Below the pieces are notes generated by a model that was not told the origin of the DNA, ran no database searches, and saw nothing but the letters and a program-made list of their open reading frames with translations. 64,000 nt of DNA from Bog-159 sp049511415 (GTDB lineage Bacteria; Acidobacteriota; Terriglobia; Bryobacterales; Bryobacteraceae), in contig JBEKYC010000009.1 of the NCBI GenBank assembly GCA_049511415.1, positions 1 through 64,000 on the forward strand. Direction: 5' to 3'. Made by a program: the position numbers and the translations under genes. The number at the start of each line of letters is the position of its first letter. Positions within the stretch are counted from its first letter, which is position 1. Shown here in pieces: positions 43,199 through 52,190 of this stretch.

Positions 43199-46100
43199 AT
43201 GCGCTACAGATTTCTGTTGCTGACCCTTTTTGTCGTAACACAAGCCGTCCACGCTCAAGTGGATACAGGTGCAATCTCAGGAACCGTCCGGGATTCCAGC
43301 GGAGCCGTTGTCGTATCCGCCAGTGTCAAGATCACTGAAACGGAAACGGGTATCGCTTCCATGCTGCTAACGAACAACGACGGATTCTATTCGGCGCCCT
43401 CGCTGCACATCGGGAAGTACAGCATATCCGCGTCGGCCGCCGGTTTCGCCACGCAAAACCGCAACGACATCGATTTGCGGGTGCAGGATCGCCTGAACGT
43501 CGACTTCGCGCTTACGCTAGGGCAAACGACCACGGTGGTGAACGTGGAAGGCGGCGCGCCAATCCTGCAGACGGAAGATTCGTCCATGGGGCACGTAGTG
43601 GAAGAAGAAACCATGGAGAACCTGCCGCTGAATGGCCGGAACTACATACAACTGGCGACTCTAGGCGCCGGAACGTCGCCTTCGCAGCGCGGCGCGGAAC
43701 GGGACACGTTCATCGCCAACGGCGCACGCGAACTTCAGAATACATACTTGTTGGACGGCGTGGACAACAAGAACAAAATCGTAGGCTTCGACAGTTCGGC
43801 CGCGCAAGCCATCGAGCCGGTGATCGACGGCGTGCAGGAATTCAAAGTAGAGACCAGCACGTTTTCAGCGGAGTTCGGACAAGCCGCCGGCGCGGTGGTG
43901 AATGTCACGATGAAGTCCGGCACCAACGGCTACCACGGCAGCATGTGGGAATACATTCGGAACTCGTTTTTCGATGCCAAGCCTTATTTCCAGGTGTTGG
44001 GGCAGAAGCCGTTCTACAATCAGAATCAGTTTGGCGCGACTTTTGGCGCCCCCATTATCAAGGACCGCACGTTTTTCTTCGGTAGCTGGCAGAGCTTGCG
44101 CTCCGTGGATCAGGTGCCGCAGTTGGCGACTGTTCCGACGTTAGCGCAACGTAGCGGGGTATTTACCACCACGATATACAATCCCAATTCGACCGTGCCG
44201 AATCCCAACGGATCGGGGTATGTGCGCACGCCTTTCCCGAACAACACGATTCCCGCCAGCGACTGGGACGCCGTATCGACGCAGTTGCTGGCGTTGTATC
44301 CGCTGCCGAACCTGACGAGCAAGAGCAACTACTTCTCCGACCAGGCAGAACGGCTGGCAAACGACCAATACAACTTCCGGTTGGACCACCGGTTCAGCGA
44401 CAAAGACACCTTCTTCGCGCGCTATTCGCGGACCGAGGGCGAGAACATTCTGCCCGCGCCGTTGCCGCCGCCGGCGAGCAATCCCAGCGATGTGTGGCCG
44501 GATGCGCGCTCGTTGGCAGCCAGCGAGACACACATCTTCCGCCCCAACCTGATCAACGAATTGCGTTTCGGTTACATGGAGACGCGCGAAATACAGCAGG
44601 TGCCCGGCATCAATGAAGACGCGGAGTTCGGCATCACCGGCGCTCCGAATTATCCGGAAGTTCACGGTTTGCCGACTTTCGCCATCAGCGGCCTGAACAC
44701 GATGGGCACGACCGGTCCCGGCACGCTGCCTCTGGGCGCCACCGGGTCGGGTAACCTGCCGCTCAACAAACAGGGCAAGAACCAGCAGTTTTTTGATAAC
44801 CTCTCGTGGATTAAAGGGCGCCACACCTTGAAGTTCGGAGTAGACATCGAACAAGTGATGCTATATGGGTATGTGACTCTTTCTGCCCGCCCCGCTTTCA
44901 CTTTCACGGGTGTCTTTACCCAGAATCCACAGAGTCGCTCCGGCACGGGATCGGCGTTCGCGGACTTCCTGCTTGGGGAGGTGAATCAGGTTACCGTTTC
45001 CACTCGACCCAGGAACTGGGAAAAGCAGCACACTGTGGAAAGTTATGTTCAAGACGACTGGAAAGTCAGTCCCAAGCTGACAGTGAACCTGGGCCTGCGT
45101 TACGAGTTGGCAATGCCCTGGTATGAAATCAATAATGACTTTTCCGATTTCATTCTCCAGCCTGGCCCTGCCTTCGGCTTGCTGGTGACGGCGCCGGACG
45201 CCAGTCAGTACGGCTTAAGAAACTCCTTTGCCACACCGGACACCAAGAACTTCGCGCCGCGCGCGGGCCTGGCGTACCAGATCACACCAAAGACGGTGCT
45301 GCGCAGCGGATTCGGGGTTTTCTATGGCAGGACCGACGAGAATCTGGGCATCTCCAGCCGGCCCACCAACAATCCGCCGTATTTCCTGCGCTCGATCGAC
45401 ACCAGCGACCAGATTCACACCCTGATGACGCTCGAGGGCGGTATACCGCCGAATCTCTTGAATCCGAACGATGTGATTAACTCGAACGTAAACTCCTGGC
45501 CCATTTACATGCCGCTGCCGTACACGTTTGAGTGGAACCTGAATCTGCAGCAGCAATTGGGCAAGGGCTTCACCGCGCAAATCGGTTATGTGGGATCGAG
45601 TTCGCACAACTTATATGTGGATCCGAACTTCAACCAGCCGCAGCCTGGCCCGGGTTCGATTAACTCGCGCGAGCTGTTTCCGCAGTACAGCTCGATTCTG
45701 GCCTACCTGCCGCTCGACCGCTCCAATTACAACTCCTTCATCGCGCAGATAGAGCGGCGTTTCCGCGGCGGATTCAGCTTCCTGGGCGCTTATACCTGGA
45801 GCCACTCGCAGGATTATGGCGGGCAGGTATCGGACGCCCTCGATTATGGACCGCAGAATCCATTTAACTGGACCTCGAACTACGCCAGCTCCAATTTCGA
45901 CGTGCGCCAGCGGCTTTCGGCCAGCTACATTTATGAGCTGCCCTTCGGACGCGGCAAGACTTGGCTAAGCCACCCGGGAATCGCGCAAGCGGTCTTCGGC
46001 GGATGGCAGCTCTCGGGGGTTGTCTCGGTGCAAACTGGCCTGCCGTTCACGCCCATCCTCTCATTCGATCCCACGAACACGGGAACGACCGCGCGGCCCA

Positions 46101-46438
46101 ACGTGGTCGCGGGCGCGGCGCTCTACCCGACCGATCAGGGCCCCAGCGATTGGTTCAACAGTGCGGCCTTCGTGGCGCCGTCGGCGTACACCTACGGCAA
46201 CGCCGGCCGCAATATCATACGCGGCCCGGGGCTGCACAACAGCGACATCGGGCTGACGCGCAACATAGCATTCAGGGAGCGCTTCCTCGTGCAGTTCTCC
46301 GCGCAGGCGTTCAATATGTTTAATACGCCGCAATTCGGATTGCCCGCGAACACGGTGGGCACTTCCACCACGGGCGTGATCACCACCGTGTCGACGCCCG
46401 AACGCCAGTTCCAGCTTGGGCTGCATTTCGCCTTCTGA
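43199..46438 (+). CDS. Oar-like TonB-dependent outer-membrane receptor
   Basis: 1079 residues from ATG 43199 with GGAG 7 bp upstream. Signal peptide RFLLLTLFVVTQAVHAQ. Residues about 20-110 are a carboxypeptidase-regulatory-like domain (GAISGTVRDSSGAVVVSASV, GFYSAPSLHIGKYSISASAA), then a plug domain (VVEEETMENLPLNGRNYIQL, ANGARELQNTYLLDGVDN), then a long beta-barrel ending in QLGLHFAF with terminal Phe. It is the acidobacterial Oar/SusC-like type for large or complex substrates. It begins the long + strand gene run and probably imports the product of the enzymes downstream. Confidence 0.93.
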   Translation: MRYRFLLLTLFVVTQAVHAQVDTGAISGTVRDSSGAVVVSASVKITETETGIASMLLTNNDGFYSAPSLHIGKYSISASAAGFATQNRNDIDLRVQDRLNVDFALTLGQTTTVVNVEGGAPILQTEDSSMGHVVEEETMENLPLNGRNYIQLATLGAGTSPSQRGAERDTFIANGARELQNTYLLDGVDNKNKIVGFDSSAAQAIEPVIDGVQEFKVETSTFSAEFGQAAGAVVNVTMKSGTNGYHGSMWEYIRNSFFDAKPYFQVLGQKPFYNQNQFGATFGAPIIKDRTFFFGSWQSLRSVDQVPQLATVPTLAQRSGVFTTTIYNPNSTVPNPNGSGYVRTPFPNNTIPASDWDAVSTQLLALYPLPNLTSKSNYFSDQAERLANDQYNFRLDHRFSDKDTFFARYSRTEGENILPAPLPPPASNPSDVWPDARSLAASETHIFRPNLINELRFGYMETREIQQVPGINEDAEFGITGAPNYPEVHGLPTFAISGLNTMGTTGPGTLPLGATGSGNLPLNKQGKNQQFFDNLSWIKGRHTLKFGVDIEQVMLYGYVTLSARPAFTFTGVFTQNPQSRSGTGSAFADFLLGEVNQVTVSTRPRNWEKQHTVESYVQDDWKVSPKLTVNLGLRYELAMPWYEINNDFSDFILQPGPAFGLLVTAPDASQYGLRNSFATPDTKNFAPRAGLAYQITPKTVLRSGFGVFYGRTDENLGISSRPTNNPPYFLRSIDTSDQIHTLMTLEGGIPPNLLNPNDVINSNVNSWPIYMPLPYTFEWNLNLQQQLGKGFTAQIGYVGSSSHNLYVDPNFNQPQPGPGSINSRELFPQYSSILAYLPLDRSNYNSFIAQIERRFRGGFSFLGAYTWSHSQDYGGQVSDALDYGPQNPFNWTSNYASSNFDVRQRLSASYIYELPFGRGKTWLSHPGIAQAVFGGWQLSGVVSVQTGLPFTPILSFDPTNTGTTARPNVVAGAALYPTDQGPSDWFNSAAFVAPSAYTYGNAGRNIIRGPGLHNSDIGLTRNIAFRERFLVQFSAQAFNMFNTPQFGLPANTVGTSTTGVITTVSTPERQFQLGLHFAF

Positions 46439-46450
46439 TCCGGGGCCAAC

Positions 46451-48004
46451 GTGAGCACAACTACCAGACGCAACCTGCTGAGAGGCGCCGGCGCCCTGGC
46501 CGGACTGGCAGGAATTCCGGGAGGAGCCGCGGCTGCGGCTCCTCAGCCGGGACCCGACGCAGGCTCGCATTGGGAGCGCCCTCCCAAACAGTCGGGAAAC
46601 AATCTGAACGTCATCCTGCTGGTGTCGGACACGTTTCGCGCCGATAACCTGGCCGCTTACGGCAGCCAGTGGGTGGAATGTCCCAATCTGAACCGGTTTG
46701 CGGAACAGGCCATCATCTTTGAAGACGCATACCCGGAAGGGATGCCCACTATACCGATCCGGCGCCAGTTATACACGGGCCGCCGGATTATCCCGACCTA
46801 TTACTATCAGCAACCGGAGCCCGTACAGCTTCCCGGTTGGCATCATCTTTACAATGAAGATGTCACTCTCAGCGAGGTACTCACCGAAGCGGGTTACACG
46901 ACGGCGCTGATCGCGGACCTTCCCCATTTGCAGCGTCCGGGCCGCAATTTTCACAAGGGATTCGGCCATTACGATTGGGTGCGCGGCCAGGAAGTGGATT
47001 ACTACGGCCAGGCGCCGCGCAAACAACCGGACTTTCTGGATTTGTATCCGGCCGAATATCTGAACCAGCCGGAATTGAGCATACAATTCGGACGCGGTCA
47101 GGATTTCCGCGCGTTCCTGAATCAATACACGGCGAATCGCAAGCGCTGGCTGCAGGATGGCAATTCCCTTGTGGAGCAGACCGCGCGCAAGGCGATTGCG
47201 TGGCTGAACGAGAACCACCAGGAAGGTCCATTCTTCCTGCATGTAGAGGCCTTCGATCCGCATGAGCCTTGGGATCCGCCGGTGGAATTTCTGGAGAAGT
47301 ACATGAAGCAACCGGGTCCGCACTCCTGGCCGGAACCGCCATATAGCACCGCGCATGTGCCTCCCGAAGGTATCGCACGCCTGCGGGCCAATTACGCCGG
47401 CGAAGCCTCCAATGTGGATCATTGGTACGGCAAGATTCTGAGCACGGCTGCGGAACTGGGGCTGCTTGAGAACTCGGTGGTGATCTTCATGTCCGATCAC
47501 GGGGCTTTGCTGGGCGAGCAGGGCCAGTTCGTGAAAGGGCCGGAGAGGCTGCGCAAGCAAGTCACGCACATTCCCTTGCTGGTGAAGGTACCGGGAAATC
47601 AGTTTGCCGGCAAGCGGGTGCCTGGATTCGTGCAGATCCCGGACATTGCGCCGACCATCCTCGGCAGATTAGACCTGAAACCGCCATCGCGCGTGACCGG
47701 CCAGGATCTCTGGCCCTATGTAACCGGCCAGCGGGGCAACACCCGCGACCACGTGGTGCAGGCGTACGGCTGGATCGCGGCGGTGCGCACACCCGATTGG
47801 AATTACTCGGCTATCTGGAATCGCGAGAAGTACGTGGGTGAGTACAAGCCGCAACTCTACGACCGTAAGAAAGATCCCGACGAATTGAAAACCGTGGCGG
47901 ACGACAATCCCGCGGTAGTCAGGGAGCTTCACACGAAGTTGGAACAATACATTGCTTCAGGTTGGGGGATTACCAACGGCAGCTTCAACGAAAAGGCTGG
48001 GTAA
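46451..48004 (+). CDS. Sulfatase-like (alkaline phosphatase superfamily) hydrolase, Thr in place of formylglycine Cys
   Basis: 517 residues from GTG 46451, 12 bp after the receptor stop. Tat signal: RRNLLRGAGALAGLAG. VILLVSDTFRADNLAAYG (first metal Asp), AFDPHEPWDPP and MSDHGALLGEQGQFVKGPER match arylsulfatases. The position of the C/S-x-P-x-R maturation motif reads TIPIRRQLYTGR: Thr, Pro and Arg are kept but Cys/Ser is lost. A formylglycine cannot form from Thr, so it may instead be a Thr-nucleophile phosphatase/phosphodiesterase of the same superfamily. Exported. Confidence 0.87.
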   Translation: MSTTTRRNLLRGAGALAGLAGIPGGAAAAAPQPGPDAGSHWERPPKQSGNNLNVILLVSDTFRADNLAAYGSQWVECPNLNRFAEQAIIFEDAYPEGMPTIPIRRQLYTGRRIIPTYYYQQPEPVQLPGWHHLYNEDVTLSEVLTEAGYTTALIADLPHLQRPGRNFHKGFGHYDWVRGQEVDYYGQAPRKQPDFLDLYPAEYLNQPELSIQFGRGQDFRAFLNQYTANRKRWLQDGNSLVEQTARKAIAWLNENHQEGPFFLHVEAFDPHEPWDPPVEFLEKYMKQPGPHSWPEPPYSTAHVPPEGIARLRANYAGEASNVDHWYGKILSTAAELGLLENSVVIFMSDHGALLGEQGQFVKGPERLRKQVTHIPLLVKVPGNQFAGKRVPGFVQIPDIAPTILGRLDLKPPSRVTGQDLWPYVTGQRGNTRDHVVQAYGWIAAVRTPDWNYSAIWNREKYVGEYKPQLYDRKKDPDELKTVADDNPAVVRELHTKLEQYIASGWGITNGSFNEKAG

Positions 48005-48010
48005 CTAACC

Positions 48011-50974
48011 ATGGCGAGCATCCATTGGAGCCGCATTGCCATTATCTTAACGGCCGCCGGCGTTCCCATGCATGCGGATGTTGGTATCCGCGTGCTCTTC
48101 GGCCTCACCGATAAAGACCCGGCCAAATGGGATGGCTCGGCGGTTGTGGAGCGCGGGCGCATCACCAAGATCGATCCGTGGCGTTTCAGCAAGGACGATG
48201 AAATCACCAGTAACACGTCCTGGAAGGCATCCACGGCTTCGCTGATGGTCCGCACGGCAGCCGAAAAGAGACCTGTCGTAGACAATGGCGTCATCCTGTG
48301 GCTCAACGGCGAAGACGAAAATACCAAGGTCACGATCAAAACGGCGCAAGGGGAGTTCACTTTGCGCTTGGGCGATCTGCCCTACGGCACATTCGTACAT
48401 GTGTTGGACGGGCGCGTGGCAGCCGATCGCGTCCCGCCATCCTGGCAACTGACCAACAACCTGGACGAGCAGGACTACCCGGTAACGGCGGCCACGCCGG
48501 GCGGCGATGTCTGGCTGGCCTATCTGGAATTTCGTCACAACCCCGACCATAATAAGCTGCGCGCTCCGTTGACCGAGGCGCCCACGGATTTCAAAGCTTA
48601 CGCGGCCCCCACGGGCGGGGATCAGGTATTCGTGAAACGGTTCGCGCAGAACCAGTGGAGCGAGCCGATCGCGATTACCCCGCCCGGCGGCGACCTGTAC
48701 CGTCCGGCAATCGCGGTGGATGGCTCGGGACGCGCTTGGGTGTTCTGGTCCGCGAATCAAAAAGGGAACTTCGATCTGTGGGCGCGGCCGGTCACGGGAG
48801 CGGCGCCGGGTAAGCCGGTACGCATCTCCGATGCCCCCGGCTCGGACGTATTCCCGGCCGCGGCTACGGATGCCAAAGGCCGAGTCTGGGTTGCGTGGCA
48901 GGGTTGGCGCCAAGGCCGGGCGGCTATTTTCGCGGCCACGCAGCAAGGCAACAGTTTTTCCGCGCCCGCCGAAGTGTCACGATCGACGGCGGACGAGTGG
49001 AATCCGGCTATCGCGGCGGATTCCGCCGGCCGGGTGACCATCGCTTGGGATTCGTATCGCAACGGCAGCTTCGATGTCTATGCGCGCACGGCGGGCGCTC
49101 CCGGTCAATGGGGGCAGGAAATTCCAGTAGCCGCCACTGCGCGTTACGAAGCCTATCCTTCGATCGCGTACGATCGCAGCGGGCGTTTGTGGATCGCCTA
49201 TGAAGAGGGACCGGAAGGCTGGGGCAAGGATTTCGGCGCCTACCGCAGTTCGGGTGTCTCGGTCTATTTCGCGCGCGCGGTGAGACTGGTCGGCCTGGAT
49301 CAGTCCGGCCGGCTGTTCCGTCCTGACGCGGACCCGGGTGTAGCCTTGCCCGGCTTGGCGGACTCGCGCGAGGATGTCGCTTCGCGCCAGTCGCAGCTCA
49401 CCGGCTGGGAGACGCCCGATGCACAGCGTTACACGCGCCGCGAGCCGAACGCGCATCCCATGCCGCCCGGTGAACCAAGGAACACGCTGCCGCGCCTGCA
49501 GGTGGATGCATCCGGCCGCATCTGGCTGGCCGTGCGCAGTTCCCAGCCAACTTTGTGGAATCCGATTGGGACGGGGTGGTCGGAATATGTGGCTTCATTT
49601 GACGGGAAGTCATGGACCGGGCCGATCTATCTTTTCCGCAGCGACAATCTGCTCGACAACCGCCCGGCGCTGGTTTCGACGCATCCGGGCGAACTGTTGG
49701 TGGTGGAGTCTTCCGACTACCGGCGCGAAATTCAATTACTGACTAAGCGCGGATGGGACACTTCGCAGATCCGGACCACCGGCATCGCCGATCCGTACAA
49801 TAACGATCTGTACGCCAGCGCGGTCAGCCTGCCGCCGGCAGCGGGACCCATCGCCGTGCGCGATCTGGGAGCTCCGCCCGCGCCCACATTGGTGTCGGGT
49901 GAAACGCAAACCGCCGCGATTTCCAAGGTGCGGGGTTATCGCGAGGCCGGCGATCTAAAGCTGGTGCGCGGTGAATTTCACCGGCACAGCGAAATCTCCT
50001 ATGATGGCGCCCTGGATGGCACGCTGCTCGACCAGTGGCGCTACATCCTGGATGCCGCGGCGCTCGACTGGGTCGGCTGCTGCGATCACGACAACGGCGG
50101 CGCGCGCGAGTATACCTGGTGGACGGAACAGAAGCTGACCGACATCTTCTATACGCCGGGCAAGTTCACTCCCATGTTCAGCTACGAGCGCAGCGTGCAG
50201 TACCCGGAAGGCCACCGCAATGTGATCTTTGCGCAACGGGGCATACGGCCGCTGCCGCGACTGCCGAAGACGGCGGATGACTACGCCGGGCACGCGCCCG
50301 ATACGCAGATGTTCTACCGCTACCTGAAATTCTTCGGCGGCATCACGGCCTCGCACACCAGCGGCACGGACATGGGAACCGATTGGCGGGACAACGATCC
50401 GGAGTCCGAGCCGGTGGTGGAGATCTATCAGGGCATGCGCCAGAACTACGAAATGCCGGATGCGCCGCGCGCGAATAACGCGCAGGATTCCATCGGCGGC
50501 TGGCGGCCGAAAGGCTTCGTCAACCTGGCGCTGGAAAAAGGCTATCAGTTCGGATTCGAAGCCAGTTCCGATCATGTCTCCACGCACATGAGCTACACCG
50601 TCGTAATCGTGAAGGACAACACGCGCGAAGCCATCCTGGAAGCGTTGCGCCAGCGCCACGTTTATGCGGCTACGGACGATATCCTGGCGGACGTGCGCAG
50701 CGGATCGCATGTGATGGGGGACGTATTTGCCAGTCCGGTCGCGCCGGAACTGCATGTGAAGCTCAGTGGCACCGCGCCATTCGCCAAGGTGCAGGTGATT
50801 AAAGACAATCAGTATGTCTATGCGACCGAGCCGGGCGCTAAGGACGTGGAATTCAGTTGGCGCGATAACGCCGTGGAACGCGGCAAAACCAGTTACTACT
50901 ACGTCCGGGGCGAGCAGCAGGACGGCGAAATTGTCTGGGCGTCGCCTTTCTGGATCACCTATACCGGTAAATAA
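48011..50974 (+). CDS. Exported beta-propeller + PHP-like metallohydrolase, paralogue 1
   Basis: 987 residues, 6 bp after the previous stop. Signal: IAIILTAAGVPMHA. Residues about 20-150 are a novel lead domain (VGIRVLFGLTDKDPAKWDGS, IDPWRFSKDDEI). A BNR-like propeller follows with repeats RPAIAVDGSGRAWVFWSANQ, AATDAKGRVWVAWQGW, AIAADSAGRVTIAWDSYRNG and SIAYDRSGRLWIAYEEGPEG. From about residue 650 a PHP-like domain begins: GEFHRHSEISYDGALDG (His-x-His), LDWVGCCDHDNGG, YERSVQYPEGHRNVIFAQRG, and ASHTSGTDMGTDW. It resembles DUF3604 and PHP phosphoesterases. The C-terminus has a beta-sandwich (FSWRDNAVERGKTSYYYVRG). Substrate unknown. Confidence 0.82.
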   Translation: MASIHWSRIAIILTAAGVPMHADVGIRVLFGLTDKDPAKWDGSAVVERGRITKIDPWRFSKDDEITSNTSWKASTASLMVRTAAEKRPVVDNGVILWLNGEDENTKVTIKTAQGEFTLRLGDLPYGTFVHVLDGRVAADRVPPSWQLTNNLDEQDYPVTAATPGGDVWLAYLEFRHNPDHNKLRAPLTEAPTDFKAYAAPTGGDQVFVKRFAQNQWSEPIAITPPGGDLYRPAIAVDGSGRAWVFWSANQKGNFDLWARPVTGAAPGKPVRISDAPGSDVFPAAATDAKGRVWVAWQGWRQGRAAIFAATQQGNSFSAPAEVSRSTADEWNPAIAADSAGRVTIAWDSYRNGSFDVYARTAGAPGQWGQEIPVAATARYEAYPSIAYDRSGRLWIAYEEGPEGWGKDFGAYRSSGVSVYFARAVRLVGLDQSGRLFRPDADPGVALPGLADSREDVASRQSQLTGWETPDAQRYTRREPNAHPMPPGEPRNTLPRLQVDASGRIWLAVRSSQPTLWNPIGTGWSEYVASFDGKSWTGPIYLFRSDNLLDNRPALVSTHPGELLVVESSDYRREIQLLTKRGWDTSQIRTTGIADPYNNDLYASAVSLPPAAGPIAVRDLGAPPAPTLVSGETQTAAISKVRGYREAGDLKLVRGEFHRHSEISYDGALDGTLLDQWRYILDAAALDWVGCCDHDNGGAREYTWWTEQKLTDIFYTPGKFTPMFSYERSVQYPEGHRNVIFAQRGIRPLPRLPKTADDYAGHAPDTQMFYRYLKFFGGITASHTSGTDMGTDWRDNDPESEPVVEIYQGMRQNYEMPDAPRANNAQDSIGGWRPKGFVNLALEKGYQFGFEASSDHVSTHMSYTVVIVKDNTREAILEALRQRHVYAATDDILADVRSGSHVMGDVFASPVAPELHVKLSGTAPFAKVQVIKDNQYVYATEPGAKDVEFSWRDNAVERGKTSYYYVRGEQQDGEIVWASPFWITYTGK

Positions 50975-50991
50975 GAAGCAAGCGAAGACAA

Positions 50992-51114
50992 ATGCAATTT
51001 TCGGATGTCATTCTCATCGGAAAGAAGATACTGGTCGGTCTGCTGGTGACGGCCGTGCCCCTGATACTCCTACTGGGCGCACTCCGGCTGACTCAGGCGG
51101 CTCTCTACCGCTGA
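50992..51114 (+). CDS. 40-residue single-pass membrane peptide
   Basis: ATG 50992 (17 bp after the previous stop) to TGA 51114. The protein (MQFSDVILIGKKILVGLLVT then AVPLILLLGALRLTQAALYR) has one predicted membrane helix and a charged C-terminus. A weak purine-rich AGCGAAG lies upstream. It is too short for family assignment, but the clean helix and tight fit between two genes of the run make it likely real. Confidence 0.5.
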   Translation: MQFSDVILIGKKILVGLLVTAVPLILLLGALRLTQAALYR

Positions 51115-51131
51115 CCGGGATAACAAGGGCC

Positions 51132-52166
51132 ATGAAACTCGAAGCCGCGGCACGCCGTCGAATTTTCCGCAACGCCTTCCTCAGCTTGTTGATTTACGTA
51201 CTGCCGGTGCTATTGATGTTCCTGGCGCTGTGCCTTACCGGTCAACGGCCCTTGGGATATCGGCCGAGCCACCCGCCCGGCAGTCTGGAGCACGCGGTGC
51301 AGTCGTTCCAGGCTTACGGCCTCAGCCTGTTCATGCTGGCGCTGGGAGCCGTGGAGTTCTCGCTAGGTCTTTATGAGAATCACTGGAACAAGAACGAGAA
51401 GTTCCTGGATATTGCGTGCTTCGCCCTGCCGCACCTGGTAACCAAGCCGCTGACCGCCTATGCCACACTCAAACTTCTGCCGCTGGTGCTGCCGGGAATG
51501 AAAGGCAGTTTCGACTGGGTGCCGTTTGCCTGGGGGTTCGTCATTATCTGCGTAGCCGACGACCTGACCCAATATTGGTATCACCGGTTGCATCACGAGG
51601 TCCCCTGGCTGTGGCGGTTCCATCGGACGCATCACTCCGCGCCTTACATGGGGATGGCCATGTCCAGCCGGCAAAACCTGCTCTACACGTTCTTCTTTTC
51701 ACAGACCTATCTTACGGCGGCGCTGGTCTACGTCGGCTTGGGAGCACCTTCCATCTTTGCGTTGGTGATGAAGAGCGTCGTCACGACGATGGCGCATTCC
51801 AGCATTCGCTGGGATAAGCCTCTTTATGAACACAGGCTGCTGCATCCGCTGGCGTGGGTGCTGGAGCGGCTGGTATCGACACCGGCGACGCATCATGCGC
51901 ACCACGCCGACCGCACCGACGACGGCGTCGGCTTCTACAAGGGGAACTTCGGCAACATGTTCTTTTTGTGGGACGTTATCTTCGGCACCGCGCTGATCAC
52001 GCGGCGCTATCCCGGTTCTTATGGCATTTCGCATTACGAGCGCGACGAGTGGTACGCGCAACTGTTATGGCCGATCGTGAAATCCCGTGTGGAGGGCAGT
52101 GAGTTGGCCGCGGATGGCCCCGTGGTCAGGCAAGACATACCGAAAGTGCGCGCGCAGGTGGCGTGA
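51132..52166 (+). CDS. Sterol desaturase/fatty acid hydroxylase-family membrane protein
   Basis: 344 residues from ATG 51132; an open frame extends upstream into the preceding gene and is ignored. Several membrane helices and the di-iron histidine clusters HRLHHE, HRTHHS and HHAHHADR identify the family, with a further His in the SSRQNLLYTFFFSQTYL region. Members hydroxylate or desaturate lipids such as sterols, fatty acids or sphingoid bases. Here, between exported hydrolases, an envelope-lipid modification is possible; the substrate is not known. Confidence 0.9.
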   Translation: MKLEAAARRRIFRNAFLSLLIYVLPVLLMFLALCLTGQRPLGYRPSHPPGSLEHAVQSFQAYGLSLFMLALGAVEFSLGLYENHWNKNEKFLDIACFALPHLVTKPLTAYATLKLLPLVLPGMKGSFDWVPFAWGFVIICVADDLTQYWYHRLHHEVPWLWRFHRTHHSAPYMGMAMSSRQNLLYTFFFSQTYLTAALVYVGLGAPSIFALVMKSVVTTMAHSSIRWDKPLYEHRLLHPLAWVLERLVSTPATHHAHHADRTDDGVGFYKGNFGNMFFLWDVIFGTALITRRYPGSYGISHYERDEWYAQLLWPIVKSRVEGSELAADGPVVRQDIPKVRAQVA

Positions 52167-52190
52167 AGGACCGATAAGGGGAAACTGGTC

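Noticed and set aside
50814..51131. Upstream extension of the sterol-desaturase ORF
   Set aside because: It overlaps the end of paralogue 1 and the membrane peptide; the family start fits ATG 51132.
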